A stretch of DNA of 6,308 nt from Acidobacteriota bacterium. GTDB lineage: Bacteria > Acidobacteriota > Terriglobia > Terriglobales > Acidobacteriaceae. Position numbers and translations under genes: made by a program. The notes beneath the pieces were generated by a model that was given only the letters and a program-made list of their open reading frames with translations, made no database searches and was not told where the DNA came from. Below, piece after piece: positions 5,654 through 6,308 of the stretch. The stretch is taken from positions 1 through 6,308 of the forward strand of contig JAJZIF010000239.1 of NCBI GenBank assembly GCA_021810735.1, written 5' to 3'. Positions within the stretch are counted from its first letter, which is position 1. Each line of letters starts with the position of its first letter.

Positions 5654-6308
5654 CTACTGGACAACTTCCCTGCGCAGCTTTTCACGTTCGAAAAAACGCT
5701 CCATAAATTTCGTGTCGAACGCGCCCACTCGAAAGTCTTCATCCGCGAAGATTCGCTGATGCAGCGGAATCGTGGTGTAGATGCCCTCCACTACAAACAT
5801 GCTCAGCGCCCGTTCCATTCGCGCAATCGCTTCGGTACGGTCCTCGCCACGCACGATCAGCTTGGCGATGAGTGAATCGTAATATGGCGGCACGACCCCT
5901 TCGGCATATTGGGCGGTGTCGACGCGGACGCCATTGCCGCCGGGTAGATTGTACGCAGTGATTTTGCCTGCCGAGGGAGTGAACTTTTCCGGGTGTTCGG
6001 CATTGATGCGGCACTCAATGGCATGACCGCGTATCTCCACGGGTTTCGTGATGATCTCGCTCAATTTTTCCCCGGCTGCGACGCGAAACTGCGCCTTCAC
6101 CAGATCCACACCCGTTACCATCTCGGTTACAGGATGCTCGACCTGGATTCTCGTATTCATTTCAATGAAGTACAGTTTGCCGTCTTCATCCATCAGAAAT
6201 TCCACAGTGCCGGCATTCACGTAACCGATGGTTTCCAGGCACCTCTTCAGCGTTGCACCGATCTCCTCGCGCATCCTGTGTGTTACCTGCAGAGAAGGCG
6301 CTTCCTCG
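5654..6308 (-). CDS. accC: Acetyl-CoA carboxylase biotin carboxylase subunit, C-terminal half (5' end outside window)
   Basis: AccC uses ATP and bicarbonate to carboxylate the biotin on AccB, the first half-reaction of acetyl-CoA carboxylase in fatty-acid synthesis. The visible 217 residues start at EEAPS, part of the conserved Q-K-x-x-E-E-A-P region, so about half of a 450-residue protein is here. Catalytic residues are all present: the Mg/ATP glutamates in GTVEFLMD and YFIEMNTR, then the stretch [13 protein letters not shown] with its Asn, Arg and Glu, and the biotin/bicarbonate-pocket arginine in PGGNGVRVD. The closing biotin-carboxylase C domain reads [34 protein letters not shown] and [15 protein letters not shown]. 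The internal ATG at 6274 is not the start, because the frame continues open to the edge with family-like sequence. AccC is favoured over pyruvate or propionyl-CoA carboxylase because the chain ends right after this domain. thiE follows by five nt. Confidence 0.95.
   Translation of the reverse strand, partial: EEAPSLQVTHRMREEIGATLKRCLETIGYVNAGTVEFLMDEDGKLYFIEMNTRIQVEHPVTEMVTGVDLVKAQFRVAAGEKLSEIITKPVEIRGHAIECRINAEHPEKFTPSAGKITAYNLPGGNGVRVDTAQYAEGVVPPYYDSLIAKLIVRGEDRTEAIARMERALSMFVVEGIYTTIPLHQRIFADEDFRVGAFDTKFMERFFEREKLRREVVQ

Noticed and set aside
1..6308. CRISPR array, tRNA/rRNA, insertion sequence, att site or phage gene
   Set aside because: No spaced direct repeats, RNA-gene signatures, transposase motifs or terminal inverted repeats were seen. 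The gene content is ordinary housekeeping and stress response.

Overview
The window is a piece of a bacterial chromosome of fairly high GC. Every convincing gene lies on the minus strand. In transcription order (right to left) they are: the C-terminal half of biotin carboxylase (accC), thiamine-phosphate synthase (thiE), an APC-family amino-acid permease, a Tat-exported alditol/xylitol-oxidase-like flavoprotein, a small heat-shock protein (hsp20), and the N-terminal third of the ClpB disaggregase. The flavoprotein's Tat-type leader points to a Gram-negative-type envelope. The gene mix, the GC level and an acidobacterial-looking intergenic hairpin cluster suggest an Acidobacteriota (Terriglobia-like) chromosome. 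That assignment is an inference from memory, not a tested result.

Layout. 5654-6308 (-) is accC, cut by the window edge. thiE (5001-5648) begins 5 nt after the accC stop, so the two are probably one transcript. A 118-nt gap with a small palindrome and a weak promoter candidate precedes the permease (3353-4882). A 343-nt gap follows; it holds two short inverted repeats and, on the plus strand, a possible C-terminal remnant of a lost gene. The oxidase (1654-3009) comes next. A 313-nt gap then holds a hairpin-rich, repeat-like element at the oxidase 3' end and the hsp20 promoter and leader. hsp20 (834-1340) is separated from clpB (1-699) by 134 nt containing a strong two-tier hairpin followed by a T-tract.

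How the genes work together. hsp20 and clpB are a natural functional pair: the small heat-shock protein holds unfolding proteins and ClpB, with DnaK, pulls aggregates apart. The hairpin between them suggests that most hsp20 transcripts stop before clpB, giving more hsp20 than clpB message. accC and thiE serve separate pathways (fatty-acid and thiamine synthesis) but appear co-transcribed. The permease and the oxidase look like stand-alone metabolic genes. Nothing here looks like a mobile element, a CRISPR array, an RNA gene or a defence cluster. The points most worth a second look are the possible temperature-sensing hsp20 leader, the hsp20-clpB hairpin, the KR-type Tat signal on the oxidase, and the orphan plus-strand fragment.
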